From the NCBI GenBank assembly GCA_964035575.1, contig OZ037859.1, forward strand, positions 558,001-622,000: 64,000 nt of DNA, written 5' to 3'. The notes under the pieces were generated by a model. The model was not told the origin of the DNA, searched no databases, and saw only the letters and a list, made by a program, of their open reading frames with translations. This DNA comes from Rhynchopus sp. YZ270_cl-10 (lineage: Eukaryota > Euglenozoa > Diplonemea > Diplonemida > Diplonemidae). Of the stretch, positions 55,530 to 64,000 are shown piece by piece. Numbering within the stretch: the first letter of the stretch is position 1; the number at the start of each line of letters is the position of its first letter. The position numbers and the translations under genes were made by a program.

Positions 55530-56109
55530 AAAAAAAGTTGGTAACGAGGGGTAAAGGGGAGAGTGTGAAGAGAAAAAAATACCCCTACCCTTTACGGAAA
55601 CTCGACGTTCTTGTTATGACAAGAGAGACACTGTGACGCAAGTCTTGAAAGGGGCGCCACGTGCACTCCCGCATAGTCGAGATTTGTAGCAATTCCCTAC
55701 TACCCTTTTATCTAAAATACTCTGCAAAATGGAGATAAAAAAATACATAACATCAGATGCACCCGGTTTCCTCAGTTCCAGCACCGTGAAAAAAAAAGAA
55801 GACAAAGAAAACTTTGCCAAACGCACCTCTCTGTGCGCACATCATAACAAAAGAAAATGGCAGTTCCTCAGGAAGCTTCCTTCCAAAAATTCTCTTTTTT
55901 TGTGTATCGAAAAAGTGACAGCACTACAAGGGCCCTCCTTTTTTGTACAAGAAAGTAATTTGTTGTTGGATGATAGCCTTTTTCAGAATATTTACAACAT
56001 GGCACAAACATAACACCTTCTGAAAGGGTGGCAAGAGCTGAGACAGAGCTGGCCCTGAGCAGTCATCAGCTTGCTCTTGAACATATTGCTCCACTTGGAG
56101 TAGTGGGGG

Positions 56110-56148
56110 GGTGCAAAAACGCCTCGCCGTCGGATGCAGGCACTGAAC
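56110..56148 (+). repeat. HP3 repeat, short copy
   Basis: GGTGCAAAAACGCCTCGCCG, TCGGATGCAGGCACTGAAC. Confidence 0.55.
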
Positions 56149-56181
56149 AAAAAAAAAAAGGGGGGGGGGGGGGGGGGGGGG

Positions 56182-56674
56182 CAGTCTGCAGACTAAGGAT
56201 TGGGGGTCTGGTAATTAATTAATTAAATGGCTAGTCTGCACGGGGTTTCGTAACCAACAATACAGGCGAAAACGCCGTTATTTGCATTTTTGAGCCAATC
56301 CCAGTCAGTGGTGGGGTCAATCTGGAAAAATGGACAAAATTTTAATGACTTAAATTTTGGACAATATGAGCCCGGTCACTAATAGCTGGGGCCGATTTTC
56401 GGCCAAAAAATTCCTCAAAATCCGGGTTTGTAATATTGACTTCACCTTCGGTTACCCTACAGCGGGGGGTGAAGGAAGGTTGTGGAAAAGGGTCCTTATT
56501 TGCATTTTTGGGATCCGCCCGTGCAGTGGTGGGGTCAATCTCAAAAATTGGACAATTTTTTGACCACTTAAATTTTGAAAAATATGGGCCCGGTCACTAA
56601 TACGTGGGGCCATTTTTCAAAAATATCGGGGTGGTATGGTAAGTAATTAAATGAAAAAATTAGTCTGCAGTCTG
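56182..56674. mobile_element. TIR element inserted in a poly-G run
   Basis: The ends are CAGTCTGCAGACTAA and the inverse of CAGACTGCAGACTAA. Both flanks are G-runs (22 G at 56160-56181), so a G8 target duplication is possible but cannot be proven. Inside are two direct copies of about 130 bp (56279-56410, 56498-56630) sharing GTGGTGGGGTCAATCT and CCGGTCACTAATA. Non-coding, 493 bp; possibly hAT-like. Confidence 0.6.
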
Positions 56675-56690
56675 GGGGGGGGGGTAAACA

Positions 56691-56729
56691 GTTGGTACGA
56701 TGCGTCTAAGCCTCATTGCTTTAGCCACC
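56691..56729 (+). repeat. HP1 hairpin element
   Basis: GTTGGTACGATGCGTCTAAG, CCTCATTGCTTTAGCCACC; the stem CTAAGC/GCTTTAG has a bulge. Confidence 0.55.
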
Positions 56730-56832
56730 AAAAAAAAATTTGACAAAACACCTGTCAAAAACAGGGTTGAAAAGGTATCTTCTAAAAAAACAAAAACTGG
56801 ATTACTGGCAGATGTAGACCAACAAAAAAAAA

Positions 56833-56874
56833 AGTTTATAAGATGAACCTAAGCCTCTCATGCTTAGACACCTT
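56833..56874 (+). repeat. HP1 hairpin element, consensus-like
   Basis: After an A-run: GTTTATAAGATGAACCTAAG, loop CTCTCAT, GCTTAGACACCTT. The stem is perfect. Confidence 0.8.
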
Positions 56875-57905
56875 GAAAAGAAAACGGGATGTGGAGGTCA
56901 GGAAGCGGGTGTGTGTGTGAGTGTTCTTCTTGTGTCCTTCTGGGTTTGCTGTTAAAAAAAAAACAAAAAAAAAACACACCATATTTTTGGGAGATGGTCA
57001 ATGCCCCCCTGTGGTTGCTTGGCTTGTGGTACATTTCTCCCCTCTCAGTTAGTCCCATCTTGGTTAGGGTAAAGAAGGGACTCACTGAAGGCAATGAACC
57101 GTCACCGGCAATGAAGGGAGTGTATGTATATGTGCATGGTATTGCTCCCTAATACACAGCCAAACCCAAAGAAGCAACTGGAATCCGACCAACTTTATTT
57201 TCTAGGGAACGATGGGGTGGGGGGGTGGATAGCAAGAGCGAAAAAAAAACGGGAGGTACCATCTCCGTCGCGCCTTTAAAAAAAAAAGAAGAAAAAAGTT
57301 AATGAATATATGCCACACCCTGCATGCACATCTAAACTAAAAATACTGATTTCGCTTCACCCCTTTGCCGTTAAAACCGAAAAACCAAAAATTTTAATGC
57401 GAAAACAGTGCTGAACGCGGGAAGACCTATTTTTGCGACACCCTTTTTTGGCTAAAAAGAATGCTTCATTCAAATAATGAAACTTTACAAAGTCGCAAAG
57501 AGAGAAACACACCCCCTCGGTATACAACCGACTATGTCCTGCACAGTCCACACTGTCTTAAGGAGACCGAAAGAGAAGGGAATTTCAGATTGCAAAGAGA
57601 AGAAAGAAGCTTCACCACCACCACTCCCCTTTTGATTTTTTTTTATCGAAAACACCGGTAGCTTCGACAATTATTGGCCATCAGTTTTTGAAAGATCGAT
57701 TCTCTCTGGGGAAAAAAAAGGCTTGTGTCTCCTACTCTTTCTTGCCCCCCTTGAGTGTGAATGCTTTCACCTTATTCTATGAGATTATAACAAAAAAAAA
57801 AGAAATAGTAAGCCTCGCTTAGTAAAAGTGAGGGTTGACAATGCAATGTAACTACTCTTCCCCCCAGACCCTAGACTCAAATCAAGCCCTTTTAACCCAA
57901 ACCCA

Positions 57906-59619
57906 CTATGAAAAGGCAGCAAGACCAACGACAAGCGCAACAACGACGATCACAATCAAACAGATCATGATGAAACACATACGGCTGTGGGTTGTTGTTT
58001 TTTGGGGTTTTTTTTTGGTATATTATACGTTTACAGTTAAGCATTACCCACTTATTCTAAGGAGATTATGAGAAAAGAGACGACTACGTCATCCGGGGTG
58101 GAAATGGTCAACAGGATAGCCAATGAGAAAAGCAAAAATGTTGGTCATCCAAGCATATGTTTCGTCTTCAGAAGGGTAAAGAGAATCTAATACGAAGGCT
58201 GCCATATCTTTTGAATTTTTGCTGGATCTACAATTACCTTTGTCCGAAGATAGGTTATTGTCGTAAGAACTTCGTGAGGGGGAGGAGGGGGGGCATCCAT
58301 ACCGCCTGCTCTTCTTCTGGTACTCCTTCGCCTTCTTCACCTCAACGGTGCCTTCGTAGAGATACTGCGAGGCTCTGTTGTTGTGATGTTTCGTGTGTTC
58401 TGAGCACATCTCGCAACGTACAGAGTATTTGTACGACGATAGTTAGTACTCCAAAAAAAAAAGTTGACTTGAAATACAACAGCCCTCTCGTGACAGTGTA
58501 CCTTGGTACAATGACCGGGTGTACCGGGGTGGACCCCTCACCATGCGGGTGCTACAATCCATTTCGTGGTTTACATCTGATGTGCGCTACTCCCGCTTCT
58601 CAAAAAGTTTGTAAGATGAACCGAAGCCTCTGCTTATGTTGGTCATATGGGTTCAAAAAAAAATATTCGCTTGGAGGGGATATATTGACATACTTGCCGA
58701 CATTGTCTCGTATGTCGTTAATGAGCTGCCCTTGTTCGTGCACAAGGACTGCCATGTCGAGGAACATTTGGTGCAGGGCCTTCAGCGCAGATTCGATCTT
58801 TTGGATGTCCATTCGCATTTCTGCTACTTCTTCTAATGTAGTCGCAGCGATCTGTGCAAGACGTGGTATTGAATACACATTTATGGGGTTTTGCAGGTTT
58901 GTGGAGCAGTGCCAACGCTTCTTGGGATGCAGGCAGTTAGAGAAAATTTTCCCTAAATTGATCAACCCATTTTGAAGGGGAAAGGGAGGGAGGGGAATAT
59001 TAGAGGAACATACCGACATCTGGTTGCTGGAGAAAATAGCAGACTCAGTTCCGTTCAAGATCACCTCGTCTGCCATCTTGGCGACCTGTTCGTCGCCGAG
59101 TTGCTGCGACGAGAACTTTGTCTTAATACGCCGTACAATAGTGTCCTTGTACTTCTCTTTATTGCTCTGCTCCACTTCTTGGAAGGCGGTCAGTGCCTGC
59201 ACGAATTCCTGCCTTTTGAGCATATATTGATTTTCTTGTATCCGAAGCTCGGCCGGGTGTTGTTGTGCTCTGGCCTGACACCCCTTTATGAATTCCTCCA
59301 TCTTGTCAAGATGTGTCTTCACAGCCTGGCTTTCGGCAGAGAACTCTTCGTGGAGGCGAGACGAGGTTTGACGGAGCTCCTTTTTACTGGCATCGCTTGT
59401 GGCAACGTGGAGCTTGTTGTGCACTTGGTTCAGCTCTGTGGTGTGCGTCTTCATGGCCTGCAAGAGCCCATCCACCTTAACAATAATCTCATAATAAGCA
59501 TCTAAGTCCCCTTCCGTGTCCCCTGCACCACCTGCCTCAGGAGGCAGGTCGACTGCGATATGATCTGAAGCAATGACCCCAGCACTCTCCCTCAACTGTG
59601 GAAGCAGATCTTTAGACAT
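57906..59619 (-). CDS. syntaxin, plasma-membrane-type Qa-SNARE
   Basis: Exons 59014-59619, 58694-58851, 58303-58374 and 57906-57984 join in frame to 304 aa. Donors are GTATGT, GTATGT and GTATGG. Residues 40-190 are the helical Habc domain. The SNARE motif is at about 208-270 (LEEVAEMRMDIQKIESALKA, LHQMFLDMAVLVHEQGQLIN), with the central Gln of the zero layer in EQGQ. NVGKASQYLYEG and KEYQKKSRRR lead to a C-terminal membrane anchor (MCFIMICLIVIVVVALVVGL) encoded by the last exon. LHQMFLDMAVLV is typical of syntaxin 1/Sso-type proteins that drive fusion at the plasma membrane. Intron 1 holds an HP3 copy; intron 2 holds an HP1 and an HP2 copy. Confidence 0.92.
58463..58580 (+). repeat. HP2 repeat in syntaxin intron 2
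   Basis: GTTGACTTGAAATACAACAG, CCCTCTCGTGACAGTGTACC, TTGGTACAATGACC and the tail CCATTTCGTGGTTTACATC. It is the best preserved 5'-complete copy. Confidence 0.75.
58606..58647 (+). repeat. HP1 element in syntaxin intron 2
   Basis: AGTTTGTAAGATGAACCGAA, GCCTCTGCTTATGTTGGTCA; the inner stem is reduced to AAGC/GCTT. Confidence 0.6.
58909..58940 (+). repeat. HP3 element in syntaxin intron 1
   Basis: GTGCCAACGCTTCTTGGGAT, GCAGGCAGTTAG. Confidence 0.55.
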
Positions 59620-60028
59620 GTGCTTTGTGTATAAAAGGTGGCAAAAGGGGGTGTGTGTGGGAAGAGTGTACAGAGGGGCGAGGTGGGAGGGTTGGTAAGT
59701 GCCACCTGGAGGGTGTTTGCAAGAATGTGGTTGTGGAAAGTCGGTGTAGGGTGGCTTATAAAAAGGTGAGGGGAGAGATCTATAGTTTTTTAATGATTTC
59801 CTTTGACTCCTTTTTTGCTGGCTTTTGGGGCTTTTTTGTTTTTTTGTTGAAAATCGCTGGACTTAACTTACCCGCCGCTTAGCATGCAGGGGGGAACCAC
59901 AAAAAGTGTACTCCACAACATGAAGCTCTCGGTCTTGTTTGGTTTGCAAGTAAGTTGTAATGACGTAGGCCTGAAAACAAGCAGCAAACAAAGGCAACGA
60001 CACACACTGGGATGCAATGCGTGGCAAA
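59620..60028. other. intergenic, no gene seen
   Basis: No repeat family of this window is recognised between the syntaxin start and the eL21 stop. Confidence 0.5.
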
Positions 60029-60508
60029 TTACACCTTGTAAGCCTTGAGGGGGTCGAAGAACTCGGGGCGCAGGTCCACGATCGTCTTCGTCTTCTTGAT
60101 GATCGCGGCCTTGCGGGGCTGTCCGGCAAGGACACGCTTCTCACGCTTCTTTCCGGCCTTCTGGAGGGCGATGTTGTCAGCGACACGCTTCTTCAGGTCG
60201 TCCTGGCACTTCGACTTGCGAATATGCTCCACACGCACGTTGATTCTCTTGGGGATGATCCTCTGTCTGTGGCGCTTGTTCACAATCACTCCCACGGCGC
60301 GGGGGGTGACGTTCCAGATGACTCCGGTCTTTCCGTGGTACACCTTGTGGGGCAGCGACTTCTGGATGGCGGGGTCGCCAACGATGTTCACGTACTCGCC
60401 AGCCTTGTAGGTGGTCAGGTAGCGGGTCTGGTTGGGCATTCCCTTTGTTCCGAACTTCTTCGAGAACAGATCACGGGTTCCCGCACGGTATCCATAGGAG
60501 TGCACCAT
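60029..60508 (-). CDS. RPL21: ribosomal protein eL21, copy 1
   Basis: A single exon encodes 159 aa, the usual eL21 length. The start MVHSYGYRAGTRDLFSKKFG and internal GEYVNIVGDPAIQKSLPHK and YHGKTGVIWNVT are diagnostic of eukaryotic L21e, a large-subunit protein. The predicted protein is identical to that of 60805-61284, with only about five base differences. Upstream AATAAACA before the ATG and about a dozen bases after the stop are shared with copy 2; beyond that the flanks are unrelated. Confidence 0.97.
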   Translation of the reverse strand: MVHSYGYRAGTRDLFSKKFGTKGMPNQTRYLTTYKAGEYVNIVGDPAIQKSLPHKVYHGKTGVIWNVTPRAVGVIVNKRHRQRIIPKRINVRVEHIRKSKCQDDLKKRVADNIALQKAGKKREKRVLAGQPRKAAIIKKTKTIVDLRPEFFDPLKAYKV

Positions 60509-60804
60509 TGTTTATTAGTCCCCTTTATATGCCTGTATGGTGAAGGTGATGTGCTGCTTTGCGTTTGCGTTTGGGGAGTGGAAATGGAAAAATGTTATAG
60601 GAGGGGGACAGGGACTGAAAAGAAAAAATGAAAAATTCAACAAAACTCTCGACCACCTACCCCCTCCCTCCCTTTCATGCATGTGCATGAACTCTCCCCC
60701 CACACTTTATTGATAACACACAAAACAAAAAAAAAGGGAACAGTCCGTTCGATCGTCACATTGATCACAAAACCGCAAAGCCAAATAGCAATATGCGTGG
60801 CAAA

Positions 60805-61284
60805 TTACACCTTGTAAGCCTTGAGGGGGTCGAAGAACTCGGGGCGCAGGTCCACGATCGTCTTCGTCTTCTTGATGATAGCGGCCTTGCGGGGCTGTCC
60901 GGCAAGGACACGCTTCTCACGCTTCTTTCCGGCCTTCTGGAGGGCGATGTTGTCAGCGACACGCTTCTTCAGGTCGTCCTGGCACTTCGACTTGCGAATG
61001 TGCTCCACACGCACGTTGATTCTCTTGGGGATGATCCTCTGTCTGTGGCGCTTGTTCACAATCACTCCCACGGCACGGGGGGTGACGTTCCAGATGACTC
61101 CGGTCTTTCCGTGGTACACCTTGTGGGGCAGCGACTTCTGGATGGCGGGGTCGCCAACGATGTTCACGTACTCACCAGCCTTGTAGGTGGTCAGGTAGCG
61201 GGTCTGGTTGGGCATTCCCTTTGTTCCGAACTTCTTCGAGAACAGGTCACGGGTTCCCGCACGGTATCCATAGGAGTGCACCAT
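60805..61284 (-). CDS. RPL21: ribosomal protein eL21, copy 2
   Basis: 159 aa, same product as copy 1, lying 296 bp upstream of it in direct orientation. The few base differences I can see are all silent. Intron-free like copy 1. Confidence 0.97.
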   Translation of the reverse strand: MVHSYGYRAGTRDLFSKKFGTKGMPNQTRYLTTYKAGEYVNIVGDPAIQKSLPHKVYHGKTGVIWNVTPRAVGVIVNKRHRQRIIPKRINVRVEHIRKSKCQDDLKKRVADNIALQKAGKKREKRVLAGQPRKAAIIKKTKTIVDLRPEFFDPLKAYKV

Positions 61285-61437
61285 TGTTTATTCTTTTTTT
61301 TTCCCCTTGTTTGTGTATTACCTGTTATGATGATGGTGACAATGAGGTGACAATTTGAAGCAACAAAATTGAAACAATTCTTTATTTTTACAAATACACT
61401 ATGAACTAATGGAAAGAACGAACCACAACGACGTGTA

Positions 61438-63606
61438 TCATCTGTAGGCTGGGTTGACTCCGTAGTAGCCGTCCACGGACTCGACTATGGACGGAATGAC
61501 AGAAGGCACTTCGTCGCTGCTGTTGTCCGGCTGGAGGCCGCTAAGGTACTTATCCTGCACCTCGCGCCTGGAGAGCGCGCCCCAGAGGTAAACTTGCTTG
61601 GCGATTTGGTCTGCGTCGAGCGTAAGGCTCGGGATGGGTGGTGTTGTGTTCCCGTCACGCACCTCTAGCTCCCTGTTGATGGCAGCACGCTGCGCGACGT
61701 GCGTCATCAGGATCTGTGCATAGTCCTGGTTCGTCTTCTGAAAGCGCTCCTGCGTAACCTCATCATTCCTCCGCAGAGCACGCACCCGCAGATTGTTCGG
61801 CGCAGGGTCCAGCTCCGCCGCAGGCAGGTCACGTACAAGCTTCTCCGTCGGACGTGCCGTAGGTCGGCGGAGGCCTTTCCCCTTCCAGTACGCCTTCATG
61901 CGTCCCTCATGCTTGACGAGGCGCTTCTTGAGGCGTTGGGCAGCAGGGTCCTCTGGTTCGTCTTCTTCGTCTTCTTCTTCTTCCTCCTCTTCCTCCTCGT
62001 CGCTGTCCTCTGTGCCAGATTCGCTCGCGGTTTTGGAGATTTTGCTGCTGGGAGCGCTCTTCATGCTTTCCTTGTGGTCGGCTGTCTCAGCATTGGCAGA
62101 GGTGGTGCTGCCCTGTTCGCTGGTCTGGGTGTGCTGGCCAGGTGCCGGGATTGGGGCTGCCTTGACATTGGCGCTGGCTGTGCTCATGACCTGGATGTTG
62201 CTGCGGACGCCACACCAGAGGAAGAGTTTGTGGAATTTGAGGATGAGTGCCGAGGAGAGCTGGTCCTGCTCCTCGGGGGTGCAGCCCGGGTGTGCCGGGA
62301 GGGAGATGTTCCTGAACTGCGTGTCGTTCTCACAGCGCAGCAGCCACGTCCCCTCAAGCTTGTTCTCACGCAGCTCCGCCGCAAAGAACGGCGGCCGCAG
62401 CACCCCGTTCAAGGCATACCGCGCGTAGCCAGACTTCGGCGCATCCTTAGGCATGAACTCCAACTCATCACCGTCATCGTCCACGAACACAACCGCATCA
62501 CCAGACTCCTCCTCCGTCCGCAGCTCGTACACCTCTGCGGGTCCCAGGTCTGCCTCTGGTTCAGCTTCTGGCACCTCCGGGACCGACACCGGCGCCACAG
62601 GCTGTGCGGGCTGTGTGCTCACAGTGAGATGCGATAACTTCTTGGACCGTTTCGGCTTGCGCACGGTGTCCTCCGATTCTGGCGTTGTGTGTATCTTTGC
62701 CTTTGTCTGCGCAGCTTGCACAAGCGCACTGCGCGGGGACAGCCGCGCACTTGCGGAATGATGCGTGGAAAGGTGTGTCGATGCTGAATGCTTCCTGGAG
62801 GCACGCCTTGGCATATGCGCCACTGTGCTGCGTGGGGTGGGGTGCGTGCTCCGCACCTGCGGGATGGCGAGATCTGCGAAGTCGCAGTTTGCTATATCGA
62901 CTGCACTCTCCCCCACGAACCCTGTCCCTATATGTGTCGTATGCTGTGTCGTATGCGCACTGTGCAGGGTGGGCGACGTTGATGCACAACTCGACCCTGC
63001 CGACGTCTCTGGCTGTGCTGGCAGCACCGTCGCCTCACTCACCTCCTCATGCGCACAGTTGCAGTCACAACGACAACGTCGGCAGAACGATGCCTTTGGG
63101 CCCCACGCCTTCTTCGCAGACGACGACCGCGCCCTGGCTGGCGCTAACGGTGCTGCAGGCGAGATGCGCGGATTCGGATTTGCCCGCAACACCTCCCTTG
63201 TTCGATACGACTGCGGGACCGACATGCCTAATGCGTCTAGGTAGTCTGGTTGCGACGGCACTCCACCTCCACCTCCACCTGACGTCGCAACTGAAGCAGA
63301 CACCTCCCTCGCCCCGGTAGTTGCTGTCAACGGGGTGACCGGTGGAGGTGGGACGACAGCAAGCTCAGGCCGTGGTAGTGATGCACCCTCAGGAACGGCG
63401 CCGTAGATATGTTGGAAGTACGGCGGGATCAGTGGCGACGATGTGCACGACGACGACGTGAACCCCGGCGTCACTGGCGACACCGCACTGAGGTTGCCAC
63501 TGCTGCGGAACACCTTCCGGATGCGCCCATCTGCGCTCCACGCAGAACTCCCACCAGACTTCGCAGAAATCGATCGATGGCTCCGATTCCCTGAGGCATC
63601 GTACAT
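61438..63606 (-). CDS. hypothetical Ser/Pro-rich protein with Cys cluster
   Basis: A single exon encodes 722 aa from the ATG at 63606; the frame is open slightly upstream only through a GTG. Residues 1-370 are Ser/Thr/Ala/Pro-rich and probably disordered, apart from a cysteine cluster near residue 180 (CRRCRCDCNC) that could bind metal. Around 380-480 is a more globular region (VYELRTEEESGDAVVFVDDD, GTWLLRCENDTQF, LILKFHKLFLWCG). A run of about 15 acidic residues follows (DEEEEEEEEEDEED), then a charged helical C-terminus (HVAQRAAINRELEVRDGN). No family recognised. Plus-strand frames across it are shadows. Confidence 0.75.
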   Translation of the reverse strand: MYDASGNRSHRSISAKSGGSSAWSADGRIRKVFRSSGNLSAVSPVTPGFTSSSCTSSPLIPPYFQHIYGAVPEGASLPRPELAVVPPPPVTPLTATTGAREVSASVATSGGGGGGVPSQPDYLDALGMSVPQSYRTREVLRANPNPRISPAAPLAPARARSSSAKKAWGPKASFCRRCRCDCNCAHEEVSEATVLPAQPETSAGSSCASTSPTLHSAHTTQHTTHIGTGFVGESAVDIANCDFADLAIPQVRSTHPTPRSTVAHMPRRASRKHSASTHLSTHHSASARLSPRSALVQAAQTKAKIHTTPESEDTVRKPKRSKKLSHLTVSTQPAQPVAPVSVPEVPEAEPEADLGPAEVYELRTEEESGDAVVFVDDDGDELEFMPKDAPKSGYARYALNGVLRPPFFAAELRENKLEGTWLLRCENDTQFRNISLPAHPGCTPEEQDQLSSALILKFHKLFLWCGVRSNIQVMSTASANVKAAPIPAPGQHTQTSEQGSTTSANAETADHKESMKSAPSSKISKTASESGTEDSDEEEEEEEEEDEEDEPEDPAAQRLKKRLVKHEGRMKAYWKGKGLRRPTARPTEKLVRDLPAAELDPAPNNLRVRALRRNDEVTQERFQKTNQDYAQILMTHVAQRAAINRELEVRDGNTTPPIPSLTLDADQIAKQVYLWGALSRREVQDKYLSGLQPDNSSDEVPSVIPSIVESVDGYYGVNPAYR

Positions 63607-63774
63607 CCCCACCTAACAAACCTGGAGGGTATAAGTGGTGAAACGATTGAATAAAAAAAACAACAACCCTTTTTTTAATTCCGAGAGGCAGAAGTCTCTC
63701 TTAACCAAGAAGAAAGCGCTTAGGGGGTAAATGTGTGGGTAATTTTTGTGTAGAATCGAATTGAATTAGCAAGC

Positions 63775-64000
63775 TTATTCAGCCTGCGCCTCCTCTGCCG
63801 GGGGAGCTTCCTCGGTTGGTGGTGCGGGCTCTGCCTCTGCCTCTGCCTCTGCCTCCGCTTCTGCTTCTGCCTCTGCAGGCTTTTCCTCTTCAGCAGGCTT
63901 CTCTTCCTCTGCTGTTTCAGGCTTTTCCTCCTCTTTCGGTTCCTCCGCTTGAGCTTCAGGCTCCGCCGGTGCTTCTTCCTTTGCCTCCTCTGCAGGCGGG
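63775..64000 (-). CDS. 3' end of an acidic Glu/Ala/Pro-rich protein (partial)
   Basis: The frame is open from the window edge to a TAA at 63775 and encodes about 74 residues, with EEKPAEEEK-type repeats, an EAEAEAEAEA run and the end PPAEEAQAE. No ATG lies inside, so the start is beyond the window. Such tails occur on many cytoskeletal and chaperone-associated proteins; nothing specific can be said. The strand agrees with all other genes. Confidence 0.7.
   Translation of the reverse strand, partial: PPAEEAKEEAPAEPEAQAEEPKEEEKPETAEEEKPAEEEKPAEAEAEAEAEAEAEAEPAPPTEEAPPAEEAQAE

Larger units (their letters stand above)
55185..57905. other. gene-free interval with repeats
   Basis: HP1 copies at 55488, 56691 and 56833, an HP3 copy at 56110 and a TIR element at 56182-56674. 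No gene is recognised. Confidence 0.65.

Noticed and set aside
55614-56013. Short open frames between threonine synthase and syntaxin
   Set aside because: They have no domain, no supporting splice signals and the same AT-rich composition as neighbouring non-coding DNA.
7411-58647. HP1 elements as C/D-box snoRNAs
   Set aside because: GATGA looks like a C box, but no consistent D box (CTGA) or antisense element follows at the right distance.
1-64000. CRISPR arrays, bacterial operons and prokaryotic regulatory sites
   Set aside because: The genes are eukaryotic with spliceosomal introns, and no regularly spaced direct repeats with unique spacers were found.

Overview
The window is nuclear DNA of a flagellated protist. 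It uses the standard genetic code (TAA, TAG and TGA all occur as stops). The genes are GC-richer than the AT-rich, homopolymer-rich sequence between them. Spliceosomal introns are common: 23 were placed by reading frame, one of them tentative, and 22 of the 23 begin GTATG. The gene set includes a dynein-arm assembly factor, a TSNAXIP1-like protein, two HOOK-domain proteins, several giant coiled-coil proteins, eukaryotic ribosomal protein eL21, a proteasome subunit and a syntaxin. An excavate or metamonad-like flagellate fits, but nothing here fixes the lineage.

Layout: 860-2100 flagella-style hypothetical; 2629-6712 coiled coil plus PDZ; 8606-15367 giant coiled coil ending in an annexin-like repeat; 15368-25052 a gene desert of about 9.7 kb with a hAT-like element, a mariner-like MITE, SINE-like pieces and many hairpin repeats; 25053-25367 small coiled coil; 26611-28077 DNAAF1; 29662-33060 Rpn1/PSMD2; 34756-38269 B-type cyclin whose first intron holds two nested transposons; 39893-43747 HOOK protein whose last intron holds a MITE and a Crypton-like fragment; 44864-46602 a second HOOK-domain protein; 47186-47830 GST; 48513-51086 TSNAXIP1-like; 51393-52139 hypothetical; 52943-55184 threonine synthase; 57906-59619 plasma-membrane-type syntaxin; 60029-60508 and 60805-61284 two eL21 genes encoding the same protein; 61438-63606 hypothetical; 63775-64000 the 3' end of an acidic Glu/Ala-rich protein.

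All 18 host genes lie on the minus strand. The only recognisable plus-strand coding sequence is the Crypton fragment. Across the window run three related families of short structured repeats (called HP1, HP2 and HP3 here). Every copy I found has the same orientation, so in the sense of the genes each reads as a hairpin followed by a pyrimidine- or T-rich tract. They lie between genes, inside introns, and at one stop codon. HP1 keeps its stem pairing while the stem sequence changes. The one-way gene array together with same-strand, structure-conserving hairpins is the most unusual feature of the window.

Intron-exon structures were rebuilt by eye from frame continuity, donor and acceptor motifs and family knowledge. 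No database search was possible.
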